Assembly: GCA_002105175.1 (NCBI GenBank)
Contig: MCGE01000004.1
Span: forward strand, 868,001 to 932,000
Source: Absidia repens
Lineage: Eukaryota > Mucoromycota > Mucoromycetes > Mucorales > Cunninghamellaceae
Length of the DNA: 64,000 nt
Direction: 5' to 3'
Position numbers and translations under genes: made by a program. Each line of letters begins with the position of its first letter. Within the stretch, counting starts at the first letter, position 1. Shown here piece after piece: positions 44,672 through 61,760 of this stretch. The notes below the pieces were generated by a model that did no database searches, was not told the origin of the DNA, and saw only the letters and a list, made by a program, of their open reading frames with translations.

Positions 44672-47600
44672 CTACTGGTCGACATCTGAGTAATAGTTTT
44701 CGCGCATAAATTCAAAGAAAGCAAAATGATCAGGTTGGGCACCGTATTTGTAAACAAATTGAGACGCCAAATAAGCACCAAAGATAGCCTTGACATAGTT
44801 TTCTGGCACACGTTTCAACAAAGTTTCAAGACCGACCTTTTCCAACAGCAGTTTGGGAAACGCACGAAGGAGGACAGATTCACGCAAAGCTTTATTATTC
44901 CACAAACCGGCTTCTTGCAATTGTTCCTGGAGTTGGACAATGGCCACAGAAAGTTCGTCGGAGAGGATCGAAATAAGTTGCTTGGATTTCTTGTGTTCAC
45001 GCCATAAAGCTTCAAATTCAGCACGAGCATTGCGTTCGATGATTTCTTGCACTTCCTTGACATAAGCTTCATAGAATTCAGGCACCTTTCCACCCTTGAC
45101 ACACATATTTTGTTCAAATTCACCGTCATTGAAAGCTAAAGCAGCAAGCACCTCCAGAGATGAAGAAGTCACACCGCCCTTGTTAGCGGAAGCGTCCTTG
45201 AAGATCACAATGCCTTGTTTTTCCAGCCGCAGACGTGCATCCTGGGTGAAGAAGAGATTGGCTCCTTCGACAATATACTTGAATAATGGAGTGCCATTTT
45301 GATCGATCAATTTTTTGACATTGTAAAGATCCACAGATTCAGGACGGCCACCACAAGGAACAAATACTGTTGCTGAGGCCAATGGATTGGTATGGAAGGT
45401 ATTGCGGAATGATAGTCCATTATCGATCACGTCTCCATTGGGTAAAGTCACATTGTTTTCATCCACCAAAACACGGAAACCTTGATTTGATAGCTTGGTA
45501 GTATCGAAGTTGCTAATCATCAGTCGTTCATTTGCCAAGCGTAGCAATTCCTCGCGGTCAATACCTTTGGGGTCGTAGAGCACACCAGCACCGTCCACAA
45601 TAGCCAATGTTTTATCCTTTGAGATTTTAATTTCATTGGATCCCAAATCACCATCTGGCCCACCAGTCTGAAGCTTGGTACATTCTTCTTCCTTTAAACC
45701 AAAGGTACGATAGATACCAAGGACATATTGATGCACTGAGCGAGTCGTCATACCATACTTTTCCAAATAAAAAAAAAAAAAAAGAGTTCATCGTTAGTAC
45801 ATCATCAACCTATATTCTAAAAAAAAAAAAAAATTAAGATACTTACCAAATCATGAGCTATACCTCCCATGGATTGACTCTTGCCAGTTGTAAAAGCTTT
45901 CCAAAATCCAGCACCACGACGACGAGCATGTTGAGATGCCCAATCCATGTAATCAGCAGTGCCTTCATCAGGACCAAAGAACAAGATTTCAGGTTTGCCA
46001 GTCAGGTCCACCAATTTTTCCTTAATACCTGGGGTTTCGCCATCGATCAACAAGTCCAAAATAGAATCCACATACTTTTCAAATGCGACAAGAGGCTTGT
46101 CTTGTTGATTAATGTCCAGTAAAATTGTTCCCCTAAAGATTCATCGAAGTAATAATCATTAGTTCACTCTGATTTTGATATTCCTATCTTTTTTTTCTTT
46201 TTTTTTCTAATATTTGTGCTTACTTTGATCCCCCCTCTGGGATATCCTTGTTCTTGCGTTGTTGAGTAGCAGCCAAAGCGTAGTTTTCATCGAAGAGAGT
46301 CCGTTGGTTGATAGAGTATGCTTCACGATTGCGAGATCGAATAATACGAATGCCACCACGGGCGACATCTTGAAATCGTAAATGGAAACCGCGGAATTCA
46401 GAGCCGACTACCAAGAACATGCCATAAAGTTTGTTGGGATATTCAATTTCAGGCAAGAAGTTAGGGTCCATTCGGAAGGATAAGGCCACCTTTGTTGATT
46501 GATAAAAGTTTGTCTTGAGCACGTGTTGATTGAATGTGAGGATGGATTCAAAAACCAGCTGTTCATGAGCATTGGAAGTGGTGGTGGAGATCTTCTTTCG
46601 TAGTTGATCCGTCGTTAAGTTTTCCACAGTCGTCAATCGTTGATAAGAAATAGTGGGTTGCAAGGAAGATTCACGTTGGTTACAATAATGGATTGTGGCG
46701 AAGTTGGCGTACAAAAGCTTGATCAATTCAGGATAGAGCTTGATGATGTCCAAAATATATTCACGGGTAAAGGTATCTTGGCGAAGGCGCTTTTTCATTT
46801 TGGTAAGAACTTCTTCATGGACAGGATCGGAGTTGTCTAAAATGTTGCTGAGACTGAGGTATTCCTTTCCAAGGCGATTCAAAAAGTGTTGAGCAAATAT
46901 CCAGGTCACATACCCATAAACTGTTTCCTGCACCGATAGCTTGTTGGTTTTGAAGAAGTATTGTAGAGGAGTTGATGGCAAGCAGTACAAAAGCGAGGTT
47001 TCCTTCATCACTTGGTGGATAGAATGTTCCAAAGGCAATGCTTTTGAAGTTGGTAGTTGCTTCAAGTAAAGACCCATAATAGTGACGCCATTGGAGAATT
47101 GTTCTATTAAGGTAGTTATATATAAAGAGAAGGAAGATCATTTAGAATACCATAGACTAACTCAACCCATCTTTTTCTCTTTGTTTATCGATAACTTACC
47201 GACATATTTTCTTGAAGAATACAAGTCATAAAAATGATACAAATCAGACATGGCAGAGAAGAAACCTTGTGTGCTTCGTTGGCGATATCCAATAACAAGA
47301 CGATGTTCACGAGTACCTTGAACTTCATAGACTTCAATAACAGGCCCAGTACGTTGCAATACATTTCGCATGACTTCTTCATAGGCGTTTCGAGTATGTT
47401 CAGTAGCCTTGAGGAGGAAGCTTTTATCAGCTACCTGGTTGATGTCAGTTTCTTGTTCAGGAGTTGGATCAGGGTTGACAAATTGGCATTTGGTCACAAA
47501 GTAGCAGCGGAGTTGAGAAGATATGTCAGAAGCAACCGTGCCATTGGAGCGATAAGATTCAACACGATAAGCAAGAGAAGAAATGGAAGAGTTGAGGAAT

Positions 47601-48219
47601 TTTTCATCGATCCTAAAAGAAAAATACCCCCACACAGGTTAGTAAATTATTCTCCACCAGAATGTCCACGGCACGCTTACTAACTAGTTCCCTTTCCTTT
47701 TTCGTTTCATTCCGTTTCCTACTTACTTTTTTTCGAATTGAGGACCTTTGAGTTGAGAGATACCAGGTTCAGAAGAGTGAATATAAACAGACGAGTCTTC
47801 AGATTCCTTTTCAAGATTGATATCCAAGCCACTTTTCTTTTGGGTAAAGGCTTCAATTTTTGCACCATAAAGAGCCATGATATGATTGGCGATTGTTTCC
47901 ACAGATTCCAAACGGAAGTAGTCATCGTCGATACCAAGGTTGCTATTCAAAAGAGAAAAGAGTAAGCAACATACTGGAACCACGCCCACCTTCCATGCCT
48001 TCATTTGTTAACTTACTTATAAAACCATGTCACTTCGTTTTGTAAGAAGGAGGAAGGGATGAAACCAGTCGTTTCCAGATGGGCACATACTTGGACCATT
48101 TGGGCTTGCTTATCAGGAAAGACATTTGCATTGTATCCTTGGAGATCATCAGTCGTGTTGTGTTTCTTGAGAGAAATACCATTGGGGTTAGGAGGCACCA
48201 GATTATCAGTAGCGGTCAT
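44672..48219 (-). CDS. GDH2: NAD-specific glutamate dehydrogenase, large form
   Basis: Oxidative deamination of glutamate to 2-oxoglutarate with NAD+; in fungi it lets glutamate serve as nitrogen and carbon source. Six exons: 48017-48219, 47727-47942, 47200-47612, 46224-47103, 45847-46132, 44672-45757. All phases close to 1,027 residues, near yeast Gdh2 (1,092). Landmarks: V-T-W-F-Y-N-N-L-G-I-D-D near the N-terminus; FQDVARGGIRIIRSRN; LTGKPEILFFGPDEGTAD; YGMTTRSVHQYVLG; QTGGPDGDLGSNEI; AIVDGAGVLYDP (nucleotide-binding Gly motif); VPCGGRPESV; ANKGGVTSSSLEV. The last acceptor (GGAAAAG before Tyr-Gly-Met) is weak in pyrimidines, but a long T tract lies just upstream. The upstream 135 bp is a poly(A)-rich promoter. 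It shares a strand with the next two genes. Confidence 0.97.
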
Positions 48220-49193
48220 GATGGAGAATAAGTAAGTTTTTTTCTTGAAAGAAAAATATTAAATATAGGAAAAAAAAAAAAAAAAAAAAAGAAGTAAAAA
48301 AAAAAAATGCCGCATTCGCCTTTTTAAATATAAAAAAGAAAAAGGTTTACCAAAAAAAAAAAAAAAAAAAAGGGAGTTGGATGAACATTTCCCAGGCTAT
48401 ACACCAATCAGATTTGAGTTGTTGATGTTTTTATTTTTAGTCAGGTATCCATCCCGCGGACACATACCTTGCAATTCATTGTAGTCATTTCTTTTATGAT
48501 ATGCAATACAGTAATATCCTGAAAGGACAACCTTATTTGTCATAAAATGGCACTTCGGGTTTACTCATCGAAACAAGTAATAAATTAACCGGCTCGTATA
48601 TTTATCATCAATGAGAATGACTATGCCATGGTTGAACCATCATCTAATATTTATCTACCTGTTATTACCAAAAACTGACAAATGCCGTACCTTTTTTCGA
48701 TGATTGGTTGAATCTCCGCCCGGAAACTGCATACAGGGTTGTCGAAAAGGATGAATATGAAACTTTATTTATAACGATCCCATTCCTTGATCAGCTAAAT
48801 CGGAATCAGAAACGTAGAATTCTTTGAAACAATTACTTCTGTATCCTTGAAAAAAAAACTACTTCAAGAAATATGATTTTGTTTGGGTGGGGGCAAGGAA
48901 GAGTGTTCTTTTTTTGGTACCTGAATTCTCACGGCATTGACCAATGAGCTATTATCTTCAAATTTTTGAGACAAAGTCTCGGGAAAACCACAATCTTCGG
49001 TTGTCTTTAGAAAGACATCATAACAGTATTATGATGACATGATTTGATCCACATGCATCATATATTGCATTGTGGTGCCATTCGAATGCATCATGGTATG
49101 AAGATTGAAAAAGACAGCCGATAGTATATATGCTGTGCAAAATTGGAACCAGCCAGAAGCTCTACTATGGGTGGCACTACACATACACATACC

Positions 49194-49230
<37 letters not shown>

Positions 49231-49254
49231 TAATAGTTATCCACACGATGCCAC

Positions 49255-49290
<36 letters not shown>

Positions 49291-49590
49291 TATCAACAAG
49301 TAGACATTGGTAACACAACAAAAAATCATGGAGAAAGAGGTTGTATTTTTATTTCTTTATCATCAATGTAAATGAGTAAAATAGAAGATATAATAAATAG
49401 AAGACATACAAAGAGACAGAGGAGAAGAAAGGGGGGTGGAAACAAGAATGGGGAATATCATGTGGTTAGAGGATGCTATATAAAAACGTCAATATGCAAT
49501 CAACTTAATTCTATAATACCAAACATCATGCTTGCATTGACATTCAGACTATAACTAAGAGAGAGAGAGAGAGAGTGGGATAAAAAAAAA
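48220..49590. other. Intergenic between GDH2 and the PH-domain gene
   Basis: A-rich GDH2 upstream region (A20-A22 tracts near 48269-48370), then AT-rich DNA, a hexanucleotide repeat, an A tract near 49255-49288 and a GA patch near 49557-49575. AATAAA on the minus strand at 49348-49353 is the likely poly(A) signal of the PH-domain gene. No gene seen. Confidence 0.5.
49179..49232. repeat. (ACACAT)n hexanucleotide repeat
   Basis: Roughly eight copies of ACACAT with one 'accatacac' interruption, followed 20 nt later by an A tract of more than 30. Gene-free. Confidence 0.9.
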
Positions 49591-52538
49591 TTAGTTAAAA
49601 TCTATCCAAGAAGAGTGTTGTACTTGTGATGGTGTTCTGAGGGACGACGTCAAAAGGGAACAATGATCAGAGTTGAACCCGTCATTACTATATTGTGCGA
49701 GAGCTGGATGATGATGTTGACGTTGATGATGCAGTGTTGCTGTTGGTTTTGGTGTTGGCGGTGAAGGTTTTGTCCCTTTTTGAGGTAAAAAAGGAAGTGA
49801 AATGGATGATGATCCCGCTACAGTAGTTGAAGACAGAGCAGAATCCATATGCCAAGAAGCTGGAGGAGGCTGGATTGTCGACATGGTAACTAATGCTGTT
49901 GGTGAGGAGGAAGACGATGGTCGCTCTGGATTTTCATGTCGCTCATATTGATAAGGATGCGGTTGTGCATGCATGAAACGGTGGTTTTCTGCTGTAGCAG
50001 CATTGAGAGGGTGATGGTACTGGTCGGGGTTGCTTTGTCGCTTAGGAATTGGGTCCTTGTTCATTGATCTATCCAGAAATGAAGAATTCATCAGAGGAGC
50101 ATGCACCAACAAATATTTGAGAGAATTGAACCAGACGGAATACGTTGAACTGTCCCTGCATTGAATCTTGAGATACCGGCCATGAGTATGTATCAAAAAA
50201 CTGGGAATACCACTCCCGCTAATCACCTTAAATGAATCAATCATAACTAGAGTACAAAAAAAAAAAAAAATAGTGTTAATTGACATGATTGGCTTTAATC
50301 AATATAACCCTCACCTCTCCTCTTTTTTTTTTTTTTTTTTACCACATTTTGTAGCATGTTCAAGCCCATCAATACCAGGTTCATGGGTACTCCAGTACAA
50401 AGTTTTGGAATATGGATGTAGCCAACAAAACCTTTCATGCCTGTTTTCAGAGATACCAATGCCAACCATTTTCCGAGTATACTTCCACATCCAATCACCA
50501 ATCATTGTTCGTGTCAAAGCTTGTATGTATCTACTTCCATTATGTTTGACGTCAGAATTGTTCATGCTGAGAATATCGTAAGTCATTTTGCTGCTTCTTG
50601 TGTCGTTTCTATGCTGCTGTTGATTTTCTTGTGGTGGTGATATGTCCCTCATTGATGGTTGGTAAATATAGCTTCCAGTTGTCAAAATCGATCCATATGG
50701 TTCATCTTCTGTTCTAGTAGCGTCAGAATTGCTGTCATGAGCTGTATCTCCAGTCTCGTCGGTTTCAACTTCCATACTCTCTTCCTGTTGTTCAGTTGTA
50801 ATAGTTGCATAAATTTTATTGGCGGGGTCTAAAATTCCGTGAGAGAGACAAGCGGGTGCCTGTGATTGATCGATATCCAAGATTTCATCTATATTGGTGT
50901 GTATTGAAAGCATTTCAGATTTCCAAAACGAGCCTAGCATTGATGATGATGAGAGTTTGCCGTTCTTGTGATTTCCATCAGTATCGCCATTAATAGCTGG
51001 AGAGAGTATAACGCCTGGTGTATTATCAGAGGAGCCAGCCAAAACCAATTCATCACCAAGAGATAAACGTTTTTGTCGTATGTTCCGAGAACGTTTGCTA
51101 TCATTGTCATTGGTGTCACCTTTGAAGAGTGGATGTGATTGATGATGTTGCTGATAGTCGTTGTAATGCTTACTCGCAGCTGATGGTGAATTTGATGGAG
51201 TTGTTGTGTCGTCCACTGAGATAGTTAGCTTGCCGATGTCGTAGTTCTCTATCATTTCCTGAGCGTCCCGCCATAGTATTTCCATTTCTGTTCGCTTTTT
51301 CTGTTCATTTTCCAAAGTGCACTGTAGTTTCTTGATGGTGTCATTGGCAATTGTTAATGAAGCATGGAGTTCGGAGTTGATGGCGATAAATTTTCCTTGA
51401 TGTTGCCGTTGTTGTCGAGCATTATTCGCAAGGAATTTCACCGGGAGAGATTGTGATGGTGACGGATTGGGAAGAGGACTGGGTAAAATGGACAAGGTAT
51501 TAGTTTCATCATCAACATCAATGTCTTTAGTAGAGGATGTATGGGATAGGTCAGGCACTGTTGCATAATGTTCAGGTAGTTGTTGTTCCAGTGCATAGAG
51601 CTTTCGTCGAGCTGTTTCCAGTTTCAATTTATCGCGCTTCGCCTGCTCCATATCATTTTTCCAGGTCACTTGTTGCTGTTTCATGCTTTCCAATTCTTGT
51701 TTCAGATCTTTTTCATGCCCAATAAGTTGCGTCTGGTTCACCGAAGCACGTTTTACTTGATGCTGAAGATCATTGATTTGTTGTACCAGGTCTTGTTTTT
51801 CCAACTCCAAAGCCCATATTTCTTCCTTGCCACGTTCTATATAATCCACATCATCATCGTTCAAAAAAAAAAGAAAAATGGCCGCATGAGTAAAAACGAA
51901 ATCATAAAAAAAAGTGGAAGAAGCAATGGACGCGAAATCTGACAGATTCAGTCAATGATAAAAAAAAAAGGAGAGAATAGGGAGGGGAGAAAGAGGGACT
52001 TACCCAACGCACTCTTTGATCGTTCAAGTTGATTGGTCAGTCGATTCATTTCTTCCTGAGCATCAACATTTTCCAATGATAGAGTGGCAAGGGAGTCATT
52101 TTTTTCCTGAAGGAGTTCTTGCATACGCCTGATTTCATGACTAGTTCCTGTCGCCAATTCAATATCCCCCTGCTGCTGCCGATGATGGTAACAATGATGA
52201 TTTGGTGGTAAAGAGGGTTTGTGCGCAGGGTGATGATATGGCAGTTGGTTTTGCAAACCCATAGTCGTTTTGGATCGTGTATTGGTTAGCGATGGTTTCT
52301 AAACATAATATGTAAAAATTGTGCTCAGTTGGTCCTGTGAACTGCCATAGGTATGCAACTTATTTTTTTTTCTTACCTGCTGGTCATTTCTATCGGTAGC
52401 GCCATTTTTGACACCGGTGTTGATTGCACGACAATGCCCATCTTGATTTGTCTAAACAATAGAAGAAATGACAATTTTAGTGTCTTGACCTAGCATTCCA
52501 TATTCATGTAATTTTACCATTTCTACAGGCCGCAACAT
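49591..52538 (-). CDS. Cortical coiled-coil protein with Mcp5/Num1-type PH domain
   Basis: Resembles the lipid-binding end of Num1/Mcp5/ApsA, which anchor dynein and mitochondria at the cell cortex (family knowledge). Five exons: 52518-52538, 52377-52451, 52004-52298, 50343-51836, 49591-50246. Phases close to 846 residues. The first coding exon has only seven codons (M-L-R-P-V-E-M). Residues about 80-130 and 135-340 are Gln/Glu/Lys/Leu-rich coiled coils. A Ser/Asp-rich disordered part follows to about 570. The PH domain starts at I-G-D-W-M-W-K-Y-T-R-K, continues R-F-C-W-L-H-P-Y-S-K-T-L-Y-W-S, crosses the last intron at T-K-C-V-M-I-D-S and ends I-Q-C-R-D-S-S-T-Y-S-V-W-F-N-S-L-K-Y-L-L. The tail is Pro/His/Ser-rich. 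It is shorter than yeast Num1 and lacks its long repeats, so Mcp5-like is the closer fit. Confidence 0.86.
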
Positions 52539-52972
52539 AGACTTCTGTATAAACTGCTGTCAAAGACGGAGTCGCTTGTCCAAAGGCACAAGGAATCAAG
52601 TGGTAATTGGAGCAATAGAAGACTTTCACTGGTGTTGTAAAGTAATAAAATAATATATTAAACCCCTTATTATGAAAACATTTTTTTAAGGAGCACAAAA
52701 AAAAAAAAAAAAGGGAAAGGCAAACAATAAAAAAAAAATCCCTCTTCCAATGCAGTCGGCGTTTAAATAACAGCATGGCAATATTTTATTATGAGTCAAG
52801 CTAAAATGATGAAAAGTAAATAAAAGTATATAGTGTGTAAAAGTATATAAAATGATAAAGAATGGATAATGCATGATAATTGGGAAAGAGATGTGAGTTC
52901 TAACTAATAATTTGCTATATAGCGAATGATATGGAGGTGTCCAAGAGCGCGTTCGTCATCTTGTATACATTG
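52539..52972. other. Intergenic between two minus-strand genes
   Basis: Promoter side of the PH-domain gene and 3' side of the deubiquitinase gene (AATAAA, minus strand, 52785-52790). No gene. Confidence 0.5.
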
Positions 52973-57677
<4,705 letters not shown>

Positions 57678-57902
57678 AAAAGTATATTCAGATATGAATC
57701 AATAAATGACAATATAAAAATATTTATTCTTTTATATATGAAAGAAAAGAAACACAGTAAACAAAGAAGAGAAGAGACAGGATATAAAATTGTCAAATTC
57801 GCGAAAAAAGTCAAAAAATGAAATTGAAATCCCGCTTTTTTTTTTTTTTGTCTTTTGCGTTTCTCTCGTTCATTTTTTGACATTTTTTTTTTTTTTTTAA
57901 TA
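57678..57902. promoter_or_regulatory. Bidirectional promoter, UBP15 / LUC7
   Basis: The 225 bp between the two start codons hold both promoters. AT-rich with T tracts near 57836-57850 and 57884-57898, close to the Luc7 start. No clear TATA box on either strand, except TTTATATATG-like sequence near 57730. Confidence 0.6.
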
Positions 57903-58980
57903 ATGATACCCGCTTCAAACAAATCCTCCACTGGAACTGTATCAGATAGTAAGTAATAAAGTACCTTGTATTTGAAAGGGGTTCTCAGTCATTTATCCCT
58001 TCTTCAATAGTATGCTCTGATTATCTTTGTGGCCTATGTCCTTATGATCTTCTCAGGTAAGTTGCAATAGCGTTTGGTGTCGTTTGTTTTTGTCAATATA
58101 CTAGTCCACTCATTTTGATTATTTTCAACTTTTATAATAGGAACACAGTATGTATCACACTCAAGGGTTGTCAGAAAATAAGCAATGCTTTTGTTACTCA
58201 TTACTAACTTGAAACCTTTTTACTGTGTATATTTTGCGTTAGAGTGGTAACCAAGGACCGTGTCCAAAACTTCACTCTGAGGAAGCCAAACAACTGTACG
58301 ATGAATCTTTACCCACAAGCCCGGAAATATCAGTTATCAATGAACACTTGCGTAGTTTAGAGGAAGCTTTATCAGCTAGGGATCGGAAGGTCAAGGAAGC
58401 GAAGCTCTGGCTGACCCCATTAACTGACGATACGGACGAAACGAAAAAGATTGTAAGCATTGTTGAAGGAAACTAAGGCACTTATATTCTTACTTTATTT
58501 GTTTTATACTTTTATTGATGATTATCTATAGAAGGACCGAATTGAGAGATATGAACATGACATATCCAAATACGAACTTCGCCGTGATACTCCTCATCAG
58601 GACATCATTGCACAACATGATATTATTAAAAGTCAAAGTCGAATATGCGTAAGTGTTTTTTTAAACAAAAAAGGAAATACTGATGACTGTTTTGATTCAC
58701 TAGGAACGATTACAACAATCAATGCAAACGTCGTCCGCAACAGCTCGTCACCAACGCCAAGTTAGTATATGTGGAGTGTGTGGCTGCTACGTAGATCATG
58801 GTTTATCAAATGAAAGGAAATCTTTGCACGAAAAACCTGGAGTAAGTGACACTGGAAAATAATAGTGATAATCATCATCTATATACCGCGGTATTGACGA
58901 TCATTTTACATTTTTAGGGTGTTCACGACGCATACATCAAGATTGCCTCCAAAGTGGCGGAAATTAAAAATGCAAAATAA
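57903..58980 (+). CDS. LUC7: Luc7-like U1 snRNP protein, short form
   Basis: Luc7 stabilises U1 snRNA pairing with 5' splice sites. Seven exons: 57903-57948, 58011-58056, 58141-58147, 58243-58452, 58532-58648, 58704-58841, 58918-58980. All phases close to 208 residues. The first finger is present: S-D-I-C-S-D-Y-L-C-G-L-C-P-Y-D-L-L, then G-P-C-P-K-L-H (CCCH pattern). The second finger V-S-I-C-G-V-C-G-C, then H-E-K-P-G-G-V-H, keeps C-x2-C and two His with a shorter loop than usual. A charged coiled coil lies between. It is shorter than yeast Luc7 (261): the N-terminal helix (LDxLMG) is replaced by a Ser/Thr stretch, and there is no RS tail. The third coding exon is just 7 nt. Possible poly(A) signal 59143-59148 lies inside the next gene's first intron. 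Confidence 0.88.
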
Positions 58981-59130
58981 TCACAGGCACATCTACAAAA
59001 AAAAAACTTCCCTTCTTTAGTCCCCTTTCCCTTCTCTTCCCTTCCCCTCTCCTTCCTTTTACCTTTTGTACTTTATATACATTTATACATACTTTTTATT
59101 TTTTATTTTCATACATATTTATATCTGATA

Positions 59131-59395
59131 ATGGTAAACAAAAATAAATATGACTTTTATCATCTTCGACTATCTTAATTGTTTTATTTATCTTTTTAGA
59201 CTGATGAAAGCCGAGAGAATCTTCTTGCTGGCGCGGCTACCATATCAGCAGACGCAGACTTGGAAAGCGGACAAACGACAAGTACCTCTCCTCTAAACCA
59301 ACAACAACCTACTAGCAATGCGGTTAGAGATTACTTTGAACAGTCTAGGTAAAAAGAACATTAGCTCTGACGATATTCAAAACGACACTCACCGT

Positions 59396-59426
<31 letters not shown>

Positions 59427-60065
59427 TTTTCTTTTACAGTCATCCTATAGCGGCTTTCTTTTATCTGGTATTTCGACTTGGCGCTCTTCTCATGTATTTA
59501 CTTGGCTCCATCTTCACCGATAATTTTACTTTGGTTTTTGTAATCACCATCTTACTACTTGCTTTTGATTTCTGGACAGTTAAAAATGTATCAGGCCGGT
59601 TGTTGGTGGGACTTCGTTGGTGGAACGAAATACAACCAGACGGGTCGAACAAATGGGTGTTTGAAAGTGCCAATGTTAGTATAATACATATTTATTGTTG
59701 TAGCTTTCTTTATCTAACTCTGCCTTTTTTTGTTGTTGTTGTTTTGAATATAGCCAAATCGACAAATCAACGCCGCGGATTCTCGTTTATTTTGGTCAGT
59801 ATTGTACGGTACACCAGTCCTCTGGATCTTGTTTGCTCTCAGTTGTATTTTCACTTTTAAGGCGACTTGGTTGGTAATTGTTGTGGTGGCTATTATTTTG
59901 AATATGGCGAATGTGGTAGGATATACTCAGTGCGACAAGGATGCCAAGAGAAAATGGGCGACTGGAATGGCGGCCCAATCTGCCTTCGGATCTTTGACAG
60001 GTGGTGCTGGTTTCGTGGGTAAGGCGGTGTCATCTGGTCTTGGCAAATTCATGTCTTCTCGGTAG
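59131..60065 (+). CDS. TVP23: Tvp23 / FAM18 Golgi membrane protein
   Basis: Late-Golgi vesicle membrane protein of the Tvp23/FAM18 family, linked to Golgi-endosome sorting. Exons 59131-59133 (ATG only), 59200-59348, 59440-59674, 59754-60065 give 232 residues with closed phases. The ATG-only first exon is proposed because the 59200 exon has no in-frame Met, while ATG directly followed by GTAAAC and a TTTTTAG acceptor 66 nt later fits. An acidic cytosolic N-terminus (about 1-50) is followed by four hydrophobic segments (about 53-72, 77-97, 150-170, 173-193). Family words are S-S-H-P-I-A-A-F-F-Y-L-V-F-R, D-F-W-T-V-K-N-V-S-G-R-L-L-V-G-L-R-W-W-N, S-R-L-F-W and N-V-V-G-Y-T-Q-C. The start is only 150 bp behind the Luc7 stop. 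Poly(A) signal 60193-60198. Confidence 0.93.
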
Positions 60066-60814
60066 AAATAGTTTGCCCCTCCTCCGACCCCTCTCCTTTG
60101 TATAGTCTTCCTTACATTAGTATACTTATTAGCTGTCATTTATTCCCCTCTGAAACCCTCCACCATGACTTATTTCATCCTTCTATTCTCTCAATAAAAT
60201 AACTTTTTTTTTGTGCTTTTTTTATGACTTTTTGAATATGATGATATGCCTGAATACTACTGATGCATATGTTTGCTGTTTATTATAAGAAAATCAATGG
60301 ATATATTATGGATGGATATGACATTTCATTCTTATAATATTAACATTGCATCAAAGAAAAAGCAGAAAATATTTTTCAGAGTACCAAATTCAATAATCAG
60401 GTAGAAATGACTGAATTCATTTCGTATGGTGCAGTTCAACAGGAAGATAATGTCAAACCGTAATGTTGCATTCCTTTTTCTATATATTATACCGTCCAAC
60501 ACGCAAAACAACCTCCAAAAAGAAAAGAAAATATTCGCAGGATTTCCTTGGCCTACTGGGTGTCATGGGGTGGAAGGGACTTTGAAGTGTGGTTTATGAT
60601 GGAACTAGACGTCTCCGCCATCTTGCATCTCAATAGATGGCCGTTGTAACTTGACTTATTTCTGTTTGGGCTTCTTTTTGTAACATGTCGCATGCCGCAT
60701 GCAAAAAAGAAAAAGAAAAAGGAAAAAAAATATATATACGGTATGTCTCGTTTACTGAAGGTTACGATAGCGATACGACCTAAGCAGATAAATATAAAAA
60801 TTAGAGTGGACATA
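60066..60814. other. Intergenic, no gene
   Basis: Tvp23 3' UTR and AT-rich DNA; the frame at 60553-60813 is low-complexity. Confidence 0.5.
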
Positions 60815-61760
60815 GTACCACGTTTTATTTAAAGTGGCTTCGAAGTAGTGCAGAATGTCCTGATGCAGAGATTAAGCGTATAGCAAGGTCTAGATTCATT
60901 TACATAACTGCTCCTACACAAACACAACCCTATTTAATAGTAAGTAATCTAAGGTTACCTAACAGTGCCTGGGGCTTTAAGGAAAAAGTAGTCTTAGTGG
61001 GTGATTTGGAGAGCAAGTGTCTGGTAGGACGCTCATAAATATAGTTACAATAGCAACACTATTCATTATTCGATGTGTCAAATTAAGGCTAATAAAAAGA
61101 TATATTTTATTGAAGCATATTGGTAGACACTAAAACCGAAGATGAAGAGTTTAGTATAATAACGGATTCATTGGAAGGACCTTTCTGAATTATGAGGGAG
61201 GTTAAAGCAAGGTTTATAGAATGGTAGACACTAATCTAGAGGGACAATTGTAAAACAGGAACTGTTATACTGTACAAGACAAGATAAAAACTAAAACGAC
61301 GTTTGTCGAAGGTCATCTGTTGTTGAAGCTATACAATCAGTACTAATCAAGCAGCATTGATGTTAGTAAAACGGGAATCTATTGAACTAGACATAAAAGA
61401 GACTAATGGGACTCTATTTCATTGCAGTATGTAGAAAAAGGAATATTTTATTCAATGTAGATACAAGCTATGGACAAACTAATTCGAAACTAAACTAATG
61501 AGGGTTCCAAAAAGCCAATCTAATGGTGGTTCAAAATCCTGAATCCAAAATGAAAGGGCTTCCTCATGCATCTTGTAATTCCTGTTCTGAAAATCCTTCT
61601 AAACTAGTCCTGATACTAATCCAAGTTAAACATAATCTCAAATAAATTACAATGATGAAGAGGAAAAGAGATGAAAAATAAAATTGGGAGTAAAAAAATT
61701 ATTCCACGTGGGCGGGATTTAAATTGTTTTTTGTAACCTCGCGTTGAACTGCACTCTGAC
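60815..61760 (-). repeat. Dispersed family (GACTAG core), copy 11
   Basis: Near full-length minus-strand copy. It holds 'atattttattgaagcatat', 'acgggaatctattgaac', 'ttcattgcagtatgtag', 'aatattttattcaatgtagatac', 'aaaatgaaagggcttcctcatgcatcttgtaat' and 'ccttctaaactagtcctgatactaatcc'. It ends at 'ccacgtgggcgggatttaaattg' (61704-61726), the CACGTG head. On the minus strand a 'catgaaaatggtcagagtgc' A-box-like stretch precedes that head, as in a tRNA-derived element. Confidence 0.8.
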
